Assembly (NCBI GenBank): GCA_948470475.1
Contig: OX419345.1
Coordinates: forward strand, 20,112,859 to 20,176,858
Direction: 5' to 3'
DNA length: 64,000 nucleotides
From: Galaxea fascicularis
Taxonomy: Eukaryota; Cnidaria; Anthozoa; Scleractinia; Euphylliidae
Position numbers and translations under genes: made by a program. The notes under the pieces were generated by a model. That model had not been told where the DNA came from. It saw only the letters and a list, made by a program, of their open reading frames with translations, and did no database searches. Positions 13,241 to 62,037 of the stretch are shown piece after piece (the stretch's first letter is position 1; each line of letters begins with the position of its first letter).

Positions 13241-14485
13241 AAAGGATTGATCTTCGCCATTTCATATTTACAACAGTTCCACGGCTTCGCCTACGCATTC
13301 TGTACAAATTCAACTCACTCTACGACCTCAAGCCTCTGTAAATGATAAGTCTCTCCACACAGGGAGCACATAAGCCTCATTTAAGGTCTTTTGCACTCGG
13401 CACGCGACAAATCCTGTTCGCCTGCGTGATGGGGCAAAAGATTTTAAACAAGGCACATTAAACAAGGAATAATAAATATGTGGAAATCAACTCCATCAAC
13501 TAAGTGACTAACAGACAAAACACTAACACAAATGCATAATTAACGATTAACAGAAACATTTCACCTTTGTAGAACGTTTTCTGACATAAAAACAAGAGTT
13601 GACCCACTCTTCCTGACTCAGTATTTATAACTCAAGCCTATGAAATTTACAACAGTATAACTTTAAGAAATATTTGAAAACAAAATTGCGGCTATTTAAC
13701 ATGCTTGGCTTGATTTAAGCGCTTCGTTCTTCGCGGCGCCCTAAAGCTAATCTTATCTGCTAACACCTACTGCAATTACCTACAACCAACGCATTTTTAA
13801 CGGGGGTACTAATTTACTTTTGGACTTGCATGAGAGTGAATACCACGCTTACCATAAGAAGCCCCTTGTCCAAGGGGAGTATTCACATCAAGGGGGGAAC
13901 AGCTCCGCAATTGAGACGGAACATTGACTACGTTAAATAAATATCAACAAGATGTTAGTGATAACTATTTTTAGCATATTCTCTTGAATAACCTCACAAA
14001 TAACAATAAACTGAAAATCGACAATAAATAAATGCAATACAAACGAAATGACAAGGGAACGTTCCCACAGGGAGAAAAAAACGAAAGTGGAGATGGGCTC
14101 AAGATTTCTTTGACCAGAAATTGAAAGACAAAATTAAATAAATAATACGGTTTTCACACAACTGATGGTCTGCTGTCAGTATTTCAAGTGTTTTCTCTTA
14201 GACGGGAAAGAAAACCTTAAAAACATACTTTACACAGCTAACAATAAATAGATGCAATACATGCTTAAAAAAATGAACATACGAAAAATAAATTCCGATG
14301 CTTGAATTTTTGTAAATTTACATTATTCTGTAATAAAATAAACACGTCTGCGATGATGGAAACTCATGTTTTAACTGCACTTATGACGGCACCTTAAATA
14401 ACTCCAAATAACTTAAAGAACTAATGACAGTTCGACATTTAAATTACTGAAAAGTTGCCTTGTGAAGGGATTAGAGTAACGGATC

Positions 14486-53050
<38,565 letters not shown>

Positions 53051-53200
53051 TTTCGTAAGTCTTGTCACCTCCACAACATGGCGAAGGAAAAGCTTGAGTG
53101 GAGAACTCTGCTGTCAGTGATCCGTGAACCAATCAGAACGCGAGCTCAAAAACAGTTGGTTTGCTCGAACAGAATATAATTGATCTTCGATTTGCACTTT
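53051..53200 (-). promoter_or_regulatory. Presumed 5' leader or promoter side of otoferlin
   Basis: The sequence just upstream of the otoferlin ATG holds an inverted CCAAT box (plus-strand ACCAATCAG at about 53121), roughly 75 bases from the start codon. No convincing TATA box was seen. Upstream non-coding exons cannot be excluded. Confidence 0.3.
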
Positions 53201-55704
53201 TTTCTATTTTGAATAATTCATTTTTGGAGGAAGAAAAATCTAAAAATATATATACAAAAAAATCTTCTATCGGAAAATATCTCTTCAGTAGATTGTTTAT
53301 CAGGAAAAAATTTCAAATAGCTTCAAATGTTGTGTGCGGCAGGTGAACACAGATCAACGAAATACATTAAATTTAAGCTAAAATTGTATAAGGCGACAAA
53401 ATTTCTCGTCTAAGCGACAATCTCTACCACGCAACAAGCAGATTTACATAGGCTGTGGGGGCAGATTGTGTTCTTTAAATTTTAATAATCATGCTGTCAT
53501 TCTTCGTCGATTTGTTTGGCCCTCTAACAAAGAAATCTATGATCATAAAGGGGTGTTTATTTGATAACGATAATAAACTCTGTGATTTCAGTGGTCAGAT
53601 TTGGTTGGTCACCATGACAAAAATTTGCGTCAAAAGACGAAAAGTGATTTACTTTTAACGTAAGAAAAAATCCGGCGGCAGGTGATTTTGATCAAGAGCG
53701 ACCACTATTTTTCACATCAATTTTCCTGGCCTATAAAAAAGCGCAAACTGTGTCAGTTTCATTTCGAGAGTAAATGTGCTTATCCGTGAAGCCTTATCTG
53801 ACAGTAAAACTGAAGTTTCTATCAAATTTCAATACTTGTCATGTCTTTCCAGTAAAAACTTCCTGAAGCCAGCTAAAAAGCAATCATTGAAAGAAACAAA
53901 CTGAGTTCTCAAGCAAAAATATTTATAAGGTGACTGAATGTATTCTTATTGTTTTGTCATTCCTTTCAAAACGGATTGAAATTAAAAGGCGATTCTGAAT
54001 TATCACAAGAATAATCTTTGTTTGCGCAACAGATACATGCTGATCGTGGCAAACCACGTAAGGAGAACAGATTTTACTTGTCAAAAAAATCATGTTTATA
54101 CCAAAGTTCTAGTAACTACGTTTAACCTGAGATTCTTTCTTGGTAATACTGTTTCAAAACAACTTGCGTTAAAACCAGATTCCCGGCACATGCAAGAACA
54201 ATCGAAGCCTAGTTTACAATGCAACCGGCTACTTCCTGTTTTAGCGAATTGATAACTAAGGTGAAGATAGTAGACAGAATTCACTAGTACATCAGTTTCG
54301 GAAAGTAACACAGAGTTATACGCTGAAAATGTCGGACACAATATGAGTCAGCCATCAAGTACATAAGCGCATCAATTTTATATATATGCTTCCACGATTT
54401 TGGTATTTCAAGCTGGAGTTATATGAAAACATTCAATAGAGTTCGGCTCTTTTAATAATCTTCAGTCAATCCCATTTATACCAAAGGGAGGAGGCCGATC
54501 AACGAATTTCTTGCTCGAGGGCCGCTCCAAATAAATATCACAGCAACAAGGTGGATAAAATCGACACAGAAGCACTAGTTCTGATCCCCCGAGTCACTAT
54601 TTACAAGTAGTGGTGATTTCTGCCCTCTCTCTGATTCTCAGTCAAGTTAGGAAATGAGGTGGAACTGTGCGATTTTGGTCACTTTGATGATGACAAAAGA
54701 GTAAAAAGGCAATCAGTCGAATTTACAAGAGTGACATTGATTTCAACCCTAGCAGTATATTTCCATCATTAGAGAAGTCCCGGAAGTCCCATAAGCATGT
54801 CCCTGGGACATCTATCCATTTTACTCACACACTACGGGGCATTTTACAGGCATGCGTACCGGCGACATGCAGCGGGTACAAAATCACAACTAACACAGAC
54901 AATTAAGCACAGCAACAGGAACACGTCTCAGGGACTTGCAGCAGCGGTAAATTCCTGTTTCGTTCACATCAGAGGGGCTGCAGTAGGCGCCTGTATCGGA
55001 GGCGCGCAGCAGGGTCAACATCAAATTGCATACATGGCGTTTTCGAAAGCCGATTTCCGAATTTCGGACGCGCGGGAAATGGTGTTGAGAGCAAAACCAA
55101 GATGTTTTGCTCTCGCCCCATGATTATCCACTCTGCAAGCACTGCCCACACAATTGCTGGTATGGGCTTTCCATTTTGTTGATTACAAGTTAAGACTTAA
55201 ATAAATCTGGAAGTGAAATTATATTAATTTCAGCTAAATTAATTACTAGTATTGTGTAAGGTGTTAATGACCATTTCCCAGTTGTTCGAATAACGGGATT
55301 ACATGGTCTGTTGACTCTGAGAACTGTAACGCATCTCTTTGCGGCGGTTATAACATAAAAGAAAACCGTAAAAAAATGTTGATCATCTTCGTTTAAGTTT
55401 TAAGAGTTTTTGCCTTAACATAGCTCCCTGTATTCAGAAAGATGAGATGTTTTTATTAAACAAACAGCCAGATATTTAACTCCCTTAGCAACCAATCATG
55501 TGCAAACTGTAAAACAATTGCATCAACGAATGAAGAAAGACAAATGACAAAGGTCGACAAATGACTGTAATTTCACAATGTAAACAATGGACCAAATACT
55601 TAAGACGCTTGGGAGGAGGAAATTTGGTTATCGCTAATTGAAATCAGTTCTGAGGCCCAAGACTACTTCAAGAATTCACTGATCTGTGAAACATAAGTAT
55701 TAAC

Positions 55705-56392
55705 TTATACTTCGTACCACGAGCCTCGCAGACGTAATCGACAATCATATCTCCCCAAAGCTTGCCGACCACATCGCAGAGCAATTAGATTGATGGTATC
55801 TCCACAAATCTCTTCATTGGATGGCCAAATAACGTGATTGCTATCATAAGAGAGCTTCACACAGTCAATACAAGCTGTTATGTCGAAAGGATCTAACATG
55901 CGGCCTGCCTCCGTGTGTGTTTTACCCTTGTACCGCGTCAAAACAGACGTTAGTAAATTTCCTGCACGGGTCTCCAGGGCACTTCAATATACACGAGACA
56001 TGACAGGGTATGTCTTCACGAGGACGCCTCAGGAAAGGCTACCAGTGACAAATTCTAGGATGTCAAACGCGGATAGTGTTCGAAGGACTCTTTCAGATGG
56101 AACAGTTTCGAGAAGTCCTTCGACTTCAAGGTTGACCCTGAATGCAACGTCCACTGGAAATCGATCTTGTGGAATGTGTTCTCTAGAACTTGATGGATCG
56201 CCAAGTGTTTCCAGTATATGCAGTCAGACCTCAGATAGCGGAAGCATTTCACTTGTACCAGGAGTTTTTCAGAGTAAGAAACCAAGACCAAGAATTATTC
56301 TTCGGTATCGCCAGTTGTCCTCAGAGGAACGAGTTATTCAGTGGCTTTATAAATCGTGTACTCGTCCAACCAAGACGTTGCCACTGTTGTGA
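55705..56392 (-). pseudogene. Block with competing reading frames; possible decayed minus-strand gene
   Basis: On the minus strand one frame runs from a TAA at 56347 to a TAA at 55705 (213 codons). It is interrupted by five TGA codons (56338, 56269, 56224, 56029, 55984) and no TAA or TAG. The translation looks protein-like (for example FRVNLEVEGLLETVPSERVL and SYDSNHVIWPSNEEICGD). On the plus strand an uninterrupted Ser/Thr-rich 170-codon ORF covers 55880-56392. I recognise neither. CGA to TGA decay of a former gene is my preferred reading, but the plus ORF could be the real one. Confidence 0.35.
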
Positions 56393-56867
56393 TACCTCTC
56401 CGCATAAAAGAGATATGTTATTACTATTATTGAACTATATTTTGCCAGTAACATTTCCGAGACAGAGTTGCTTGGCTTCCAAACAAAAGGCCGGCGGTGA
56501 AAGAGAGAAGATTTTAAGAGGGGTGGGGGGAGGCTTATTCATCTCGGCTCAGGACCCTCACCTGGGTAAGGGTTAGCGTTAGGGTTCTTTTGTTTGAATA
56601 GTATAAAGGCAAAAAGATTATTTCTCGGGAAAGTTGCCTTTGGTTTTCCCTGTGGAAGCTCACCAAGTGCATGCAAGTTACTCAAATGCCCTGCAGAAAT
56701 TTTCCTGTCACTTCTGAAAAAATAATTAAGTTGCCCAATTAGTCACGTCTGTATCACTCTATTACTCTAAAACAGCTGTCTTTCACTTGCAATAAAGCTA
56801 GTTGTGAGGCTCGTTTAAACAAATATTCTCAGTCCACTAGGCTTGGAAACAGTTAACCAAATGAAGT

Positions 56868-57080
56868 ATGATCCTCGCAGTTGTGAACGCAATTTATGCA
56901 ATTCATGTAAAGAACCCTGAAAAAATTCAGGACTGCAACGGGGTTTGAATCTGTGACCTCATGATCCTGGTGCGATGCTCTAACCAACTGAGATATGAAG
57001 CCACTGACGTTGGGAGCAGGTCAATTGTGGGTTCATACGTTCCCATGAAAGAGATGAATGTAAATGATGTACATGATATA
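56868..57080 (-). mobile_element. tRNA-derived SINE, family 2, copy 3
   Basis: Same head and trailer as the copies at 22.2 and 31.8 kb, with a more decayed B box (plus-strand GGGGTTTGAATCTGTGACC). Intergenic, upstream of otoferlin. Confidence 0.75.
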
Positions 57081-57247
57081 AAATTTGATTTATTATATGG
57101 AGAAGTGTGTTTTACTGGGAACTAAACCACTCGTAGATTCCATACGCCACTTCATCCGGGACCCGAGTGGCGTATTTTCCGTATGTCACCTTTGTGAGTG
57201 TTGTATCATTCAATGACGTCACGATTCCCGCTTTTTTGCGTTGGATC

Positions 57248-57356
57248 GAAGATATAAAATTTTATGTTCGAGTAGCAAGAACAATATCTCACTCGTTCGC
57301 TTCGCTCACTCGTGAGATATTATTCTTGCCACTCGAACATAAAATTCATATCTTCT
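57248..57356. repeat. Palindromic element, about 47-base arms
   Basis: GAAGATATAAAATTTTATGT, then TCGAGTAGCAAGAACAATATC, pairs with GATATTATTCTTGCCACTCG, then AACATAAAATTCATATCTTC. The centre is CTCGTTCGCTTCGCTCACT. Confidence 0.8.
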
Positions 57357-58862
57357 CGCGACTGTGTAATATCCTATATATATACCATTTACAAACAGTT
57401 AACCAGTCTCCACTCCTCTTCTTCCCCAGGGGGGGGGGTGCAGAGCTGGTGGTGACAACCCTAACAAATACTGCTTGAGCAATACTCTGTGTACATCAAG
57501 TCCTCCTGAAAAATTGGCACATCCTACAGATTCTTTTGGTGACATTTCAAACCTTCCACCTTTTTTTCCTGGCGTCCCAGAATAATTTCATATTCTGGAC
57601 AAGTCTTCCAATTCCCAGAGGAGCTTTCTTCTCCTGAACAGGCATTCTTGTGATGATGATGATAGTTTATTAAACACCACTCTTGCAGAATAAGACTCCT
57701 GAATTACAGTGGTGGGTCATATATACCTTACTGAAAACATACAGTAACAAAATTGTTAAGTCGCTCTGTGTGGCCTTTAACTTGCTCATAGCGCTGCTGA
57801 CCTAAATGTAATTGATAACCATGGTCAATAGTGCGCCGGTTTGTGAGAATATAGCTGAGAGTAGGTGATGTCCTAGCCTTAAATATAAATTTTAGATATA
57901 AACTGTCTACACCTGTACTATCAGTTACAATGATATCTGAACATCTGTTTGCGCTTTGTAACTGTCATGAGGAGTGATTAACATGTGACTCCTCCTAACA
58001 ATGACAATAGTGTTACAAAGCAACCAGGTGATGAGAATTGAGAAGTTTATCAGTTGGATGGTTTTATCTTAATATAACACCAAATTCTCTTAACTTACAA
58101 GGAAATATAAGGAAGCTTGGAGGGAGAATTCAGTGCTAATCAGATCTTAGGAGTTGGAGGGTTAAAGTATATGAATAACTTCTTGCTCCTCTGATTGAAC
58201 GCTGCTGTCTTTCTCACTCTCATGCTTTCCTCATACAGTTCTGTACAAATATGTTATATCACAGTTTAGACATCGCAAAATTAAATATAAATTCTACCCA
58301 CTAGCAAAAACAGCCTTGACTGGTTTAACGAACAAAGAACAATGAAAGGAGAATTTGCTACAACAGTTGATATTTTGTTCACAAAGTAGTCTTGGGAGTC
58401 TTTCGGTTACAAGACTATGAAAATGTCTGGCTCATACAAGGAGTACCAGTGTTGCTAGCTCATAAAAACCTCTTCTGTCATGAAATCAGAAAGATCAAAT
58501 GAAATTTCAAAGGTTCTTTTTGTCAAAATTGGGTTTCATTACCCTTGACAACACAATAACTAGATATTTTGCAACTTACAACTTCCATGATTTTGCATCC
58601 CTGGTATTTGTTAACTTAAAGCATGATCCAAAACTTAAAAAAGATGGGTGGAAATTCATTTGCATGAACATGGAATTGTTTGCCTGTGTGATTCAAGAGT
58701 CCTTCAGTTGTTCGTCAAATGTGCAAATTACTGTTTACTATCCATGCTCCCATATTTAAAAAGTTTGGATCCATCTGCAAAATATAGCAGAACCCTGTAC
58801 TATGCAGACTTGAAACATGAGTTGCACCATATCTGCTGACACCTCTCATACCTCTGTTAGGC

Positions 58863-59108
58863 TTAAAAGATAGGTTCTGGGGCCCACAGCCACCAACTTG
58901 GATTGAAGATTAGAGTGATCACTCTGAAGAGTCCAAATGCAGATGCCACAGTCACAATTGCAATGTTGATGGCATTCCACTCTGACATACTGTGCACAAA
59001 TGCTGACTGAATGGCAAGGAGTAGAATGTCTCCTGCCAACATTCCCCAATAGATAATTCTCCTGCTTATAGCATCTCCCCAGCCAATACCAGCAACAAGC
59101 AGGACAAT
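58863..59108 (-). CDS. four-pass membrane protein, exon 2
   Basis: 81 codons plus TAA. It starts IVLLVAGIGWGDAISRR, then helix 3 (WGMLAGDILLLAIQSAF) and helix 4 (INIAIVTVASAFGLFRVI). The whole exon is open and has coding-like composition. Confidence 0.75.
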   Translation of the reverse strand: MVLLVAGIGWGDAISRRIIYWGMLAGDILLLAIQSAFVHSMSEWNAINIAIVTVASAFGLFRVITLIFNPSWWLWAPEPIF

Positions 59109-60185
59109 CTGAAAATAAGTGGTATGGAACTTGGTTTTTAAATTGTCTTTAGATCAGATATACATTGTTTTAATGTGCATTATAACTGTATACACAATTC
59201 CCCAACCCACCCCCCTTTCTCCTGCATGGTACCAAGTAGGGTACCATGCAGCCTTATTTTTACATACCCAGGCCGGTGGGTACCCTACTTGGTATTTGAT
59301 GTCCAGTCGTACATCATGCGGTAACTGACTCAGGCTGTTTCCCCTTCTGCTCTTTACATGTTCTCTCTAGCAAAAATTGATCACATTTCATCAAGAGAAC
59401 TACGAGTTTTACAGCAGAAAAAAGGGGGGACGTTGCTCGTATTAAAGGTTTTGCTCAAGCCAGCAGCGTAACAAGGTACGATCAAAATATGTTGCTCTAC
59501 AATTTCTCTTGAAGTATAATTGCGGTTTCGAACTTGTTTAGAAACTAGATTGACAGCAGTCTGTCGAGATGTTGATGTTAATGATAAAGAAGAACCAAAT
59601 AAAATTATGAATAAAAAACGCAAAGAGTCGTTACCGAAACGAACAGGAAATTTGCGTGCAGGATTAAAAGGCAACTACAGGTTAAAGGGCAGTCCACACA
59701 TGTAACAGAGAAATTTGACGCTCTGTCAAATTCTTGGAAAATGCCGAACGAAGAAGTGTACAAATTCTTGCCATTTGCGTGTTTCTTCAGTAAAATAATC
59801 GTGCAATATAATCGCTTGGATCTTAATATTTGCTTACGCTTACCTGAACGCAAACCATACTTCCAACCATTCGCAATGTCCACTCCGCCAGTTCTGTTAT
59901 TTCTGTTGTATCGTTCCCTGAACCAGCTGGAAGAATTTGTTTAAAGTATTTTTTCGGAAGGAAGAAGTAGTAAGCGACAGTCACAACCATCAAAACTATT
60001 TCTAAAACGCTCACAGCGCTCCAAGACAGACGGCGCCGACAGCAGGGGCTGCATCTTGAGTGACTTTCCGGTCGCGTGGAAGGCAACGTTGGCCAAGCAT
60101 CGTAGGATGCCGACGGATCTGAAGCATCTACAGATCTTGGGTTACTGTATCTGGGATCCATGATGATTTGTGCTCCTTGTTTCAC
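58863..60185 (-). CDS. Unrecognised four-pass membrane protein, 2 exons, 195 residues
   Basis: Two exons (59844-60185 and 58863-59108) joined by a CAG|GTAAGC donor and a TTTTCAG acceptor, phase 0, give 195 residues and a TAA stop. The first 50 residues are polar, with a Cys/Arg patch (CSPCCRRR at 45-52). Predicted membrane helices are about 55-76, 105-122, 132-155 and 163-182. The splice falls within helix 2, and only the joined frame completes the helix, which supports the model. The C-terminus is aromatic: NPSWWLWAPEPIF. A second in-frame ATG at 60161 (MDPRYSN) could be the real start. I do not recognise the family. It lies head to head with RMC1 across about 450 bases. Confidence 0.75.
59225..59297. 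repeat. Short inverted repeat in the intron of the membrane-protein gene
   Basis: TACCAAGTAGGGTACC and GGTACCCTACTTGGTA arms, about 40 bases apart, within the intron at 59109-59843. Confidence 0.6.
59844..60185 (-). CDS. four-pass membrane protein, exon 1
   Basis: 114 codons from the upstream ATG. Encodes the polar N-terminus, helix 1 (VLEIVLMVVTVAYYFF), a loop with the possible N-glycosylation site NDT, and the start of helix 2. Confidence 0.75.
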
Positions 60186-60633
60186 GATTACACACAGCTG
60201 TCAAGTCGGAGGAAAAAAGCGCGCCCCTTTCTCAGTGCAAAGCGTACGAAGTTGTGTACAACTATTACCGCCCACTAAGAGAAGCGTGCGTCACGTGATT
60301 TTATTGACACTGATTGCCCAGTAACTTCTCCTTGGTCACGATCAACATCTGGAGAGAATTGACACCTTGATAGCCCGGAATAACTAAGATGGCGGCTACC
60401 AGTGCGGCAAATTTTCCACGTCTTTTATTCTTGGATAATTCGTTTCTGTTGAAAAATTAACCTCTTTGATTACATGGCTTGAATATTGAAAATGCATCAG
60501 AGGTTCAAAGTTGTGGAAACCATGCAAGTTGTGGTTTGAAAACACCGAAAGTAAGTATGACGTCCTCTTAACACGAACGCAGCGCAAGTTACCTGAGAGA
60601 GATATCCACTTAAGACTTGCAGAAAAGTGGAAG
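60186..60633. promoter_or_regulatory. Bidirectional promoter between membrane-protein gene and RMC1
   Basis: Divergent genes start at 60185 (minus) and 60634 (plus). The interval holds GTCACGTGAT at 60291-60300, one base from the CLEAR element bound by TFEB/MITF factors, and AAGATGGCGGC at 60386-60396, a classic YY1 motif often found near start sites. The intervening CCCGGAAT resembles an ETS core. No TATA box was seen, in keeping with a housekeeping promoter. Confidence 0.5.
60389..60460 (+). other. Possible uORF in the RMC1 leader (23 codons)
   Basis: The ATG inside the YY1-type motif opens a short frame, MAATSAANFPRLLFLDNSF..., ending TAA at 60458. It matters only if RMC1 transcription starts upstream of it. 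Confidence 0.25.
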
Positions 60634-60729
60634 ATGTCGGGTCATTATGTTCAACTTTGTCCTAATCCACTTCGGTTTGAGCCTGTCACCAAGGAAAATA
60701 GCGTATTTTTCGACGAAGCAAATCGGCAG
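60634..60729 (+). CDS. RMC1: RMC1 exon 1
   Basis: 32 codons, MSGHYVQLCPNPLRFEPVTK and then ENSVFFDEANRQ. The FFDEAN motif is identical in human. Donor CAG|GTATGC, phase 0. Confidence 0.92.
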
Positions 60730-61611
60730 GTATGCTAGATTCGACTAATGTTTTTTTTTTTTTCATGATGGATGAAACAGACAAGTTGTTGGTTTCGTTA
60801 CTGATGTACACATTCTTCATTTCAGGTCTTTTCTGTGACAATTGTTGAAGGAAAAACTCGTGTTGTTGTGAAAGGTCCTGATGTCCAATCTTTCATCATT
60901 TTCAGGTAGCTCATTGATTCTATACTTGGAAAAAGTGAGTTACCTGGGACGCCTACCATTTACACGATCCATGCGGGTGGAAATTTGAGGTGTAAATATT
61001 CAACGCCGCAGCTTGTCTAAACGCGAAATGGATGAATCACAAAATGTACTAGTATCAGTTGAAAAGCTTAAAAATAACAGAAAAAGTGCATTGATTTAGC
61101 CGATGGACCAAAACTTCTGAAACGTTCCACATGGAATGGTATGTACCATTTGATTTTCCAACCAGAATTTCTGGGTTTTCCGTGTGAATGGTAGGGACCC
61201 CAGGTACACCTCTGATCTGTCAAGTGTTTGGAAAGATTTCCGTGCAGCCCCTTTGATTAATTATGCATGCATATCACTGTCATACTAAACAAATAGAGTT
61301 TGAGTCACAAAATACATGTATAATTAACGTATGGGGCTGTGTGGAAATCTTGCCAAGTATTTTTTCCTGCAACATGCAGCACAATGCATGAAGTGCAAGC
61401 ACAAATTTAAGAAAAGAAGGGGAAGCAGGGTTGTTACTGAAAGCTGGGACCCCAGCACTGGCACCCATATATACTATGAACATGGTCCCTGCCTTTCCTG
61501 TTTAACAACTAACATTTGATTGATTTGAGTTGATTTAGAGTTGACTTGTTTTAGTCTCCCCGATTAGTAGAGCATCTGCTTGGCTAGAAAGATTTGGGAC
61601 TTTAATAAGGA

Positions 61612-61651
<40 letters not shown>

Positions 61652-61989
61652 GTCCATTCCTTATAAACTCATGTTCAGGCAGGATATTCGGCCTCGTTGA
61701 TAGTCCTTGGGAGCTGGTTACAACAAGTACCGGTACTATAAACCAGGCTGAATATCCTGCCTGAGTCTATAAGGTATGGAAATGTGTAGGTGGTACCAAT
61801 TGTTGGGAAGTGTAACAAAAAACTTGGACAAGTGGCTGGGAAAGTTGGATGCCAAAATTAGTGTTTCATTACTCCAGAAAACTACGTTACTAGGAACAGC
61901 AAGGATTTTGAGAAAAGTATTAGAGCTCTAGAGTAAGGAGAAAACTCCCTTAGGAAGTAAACTGGAAAAAGATCATCCAGTTCACAAAG

Positions 61990-62037
<48 letters not shown>

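Larger units (their letters stand above)
9101..14485. other. Non-coding, 3' flank of otoferlin
   Basis: Apart from the poly-G run, two inverted-repeat elements (11.3 and 11.5-11.9 kb) and the CCAAT element (13 kb), nothing recognisable. The otoferlin 3' UTR should lie in roughly the last kilobase, but I could not place its poly(A) signal. Confidence 0.45.
53201..58862. other. Intergenic, upstream of otoferlin
   Basis: Apart from the block at 55.7-56.4 kb, the SINE at 56.9 kb and the palindrome at 57.25 kb, no gene was recognised. Any distal otoferlin promoter or non-coding first exon would be here. Confidence 0.45.

Noticed and set aside
54797..55123. 108-codon plus-strand ORF with a partner on the minus strand
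   Set aside because: GC-rich segment that looks like a dispersed repeat; no protein similarity that I recognise.
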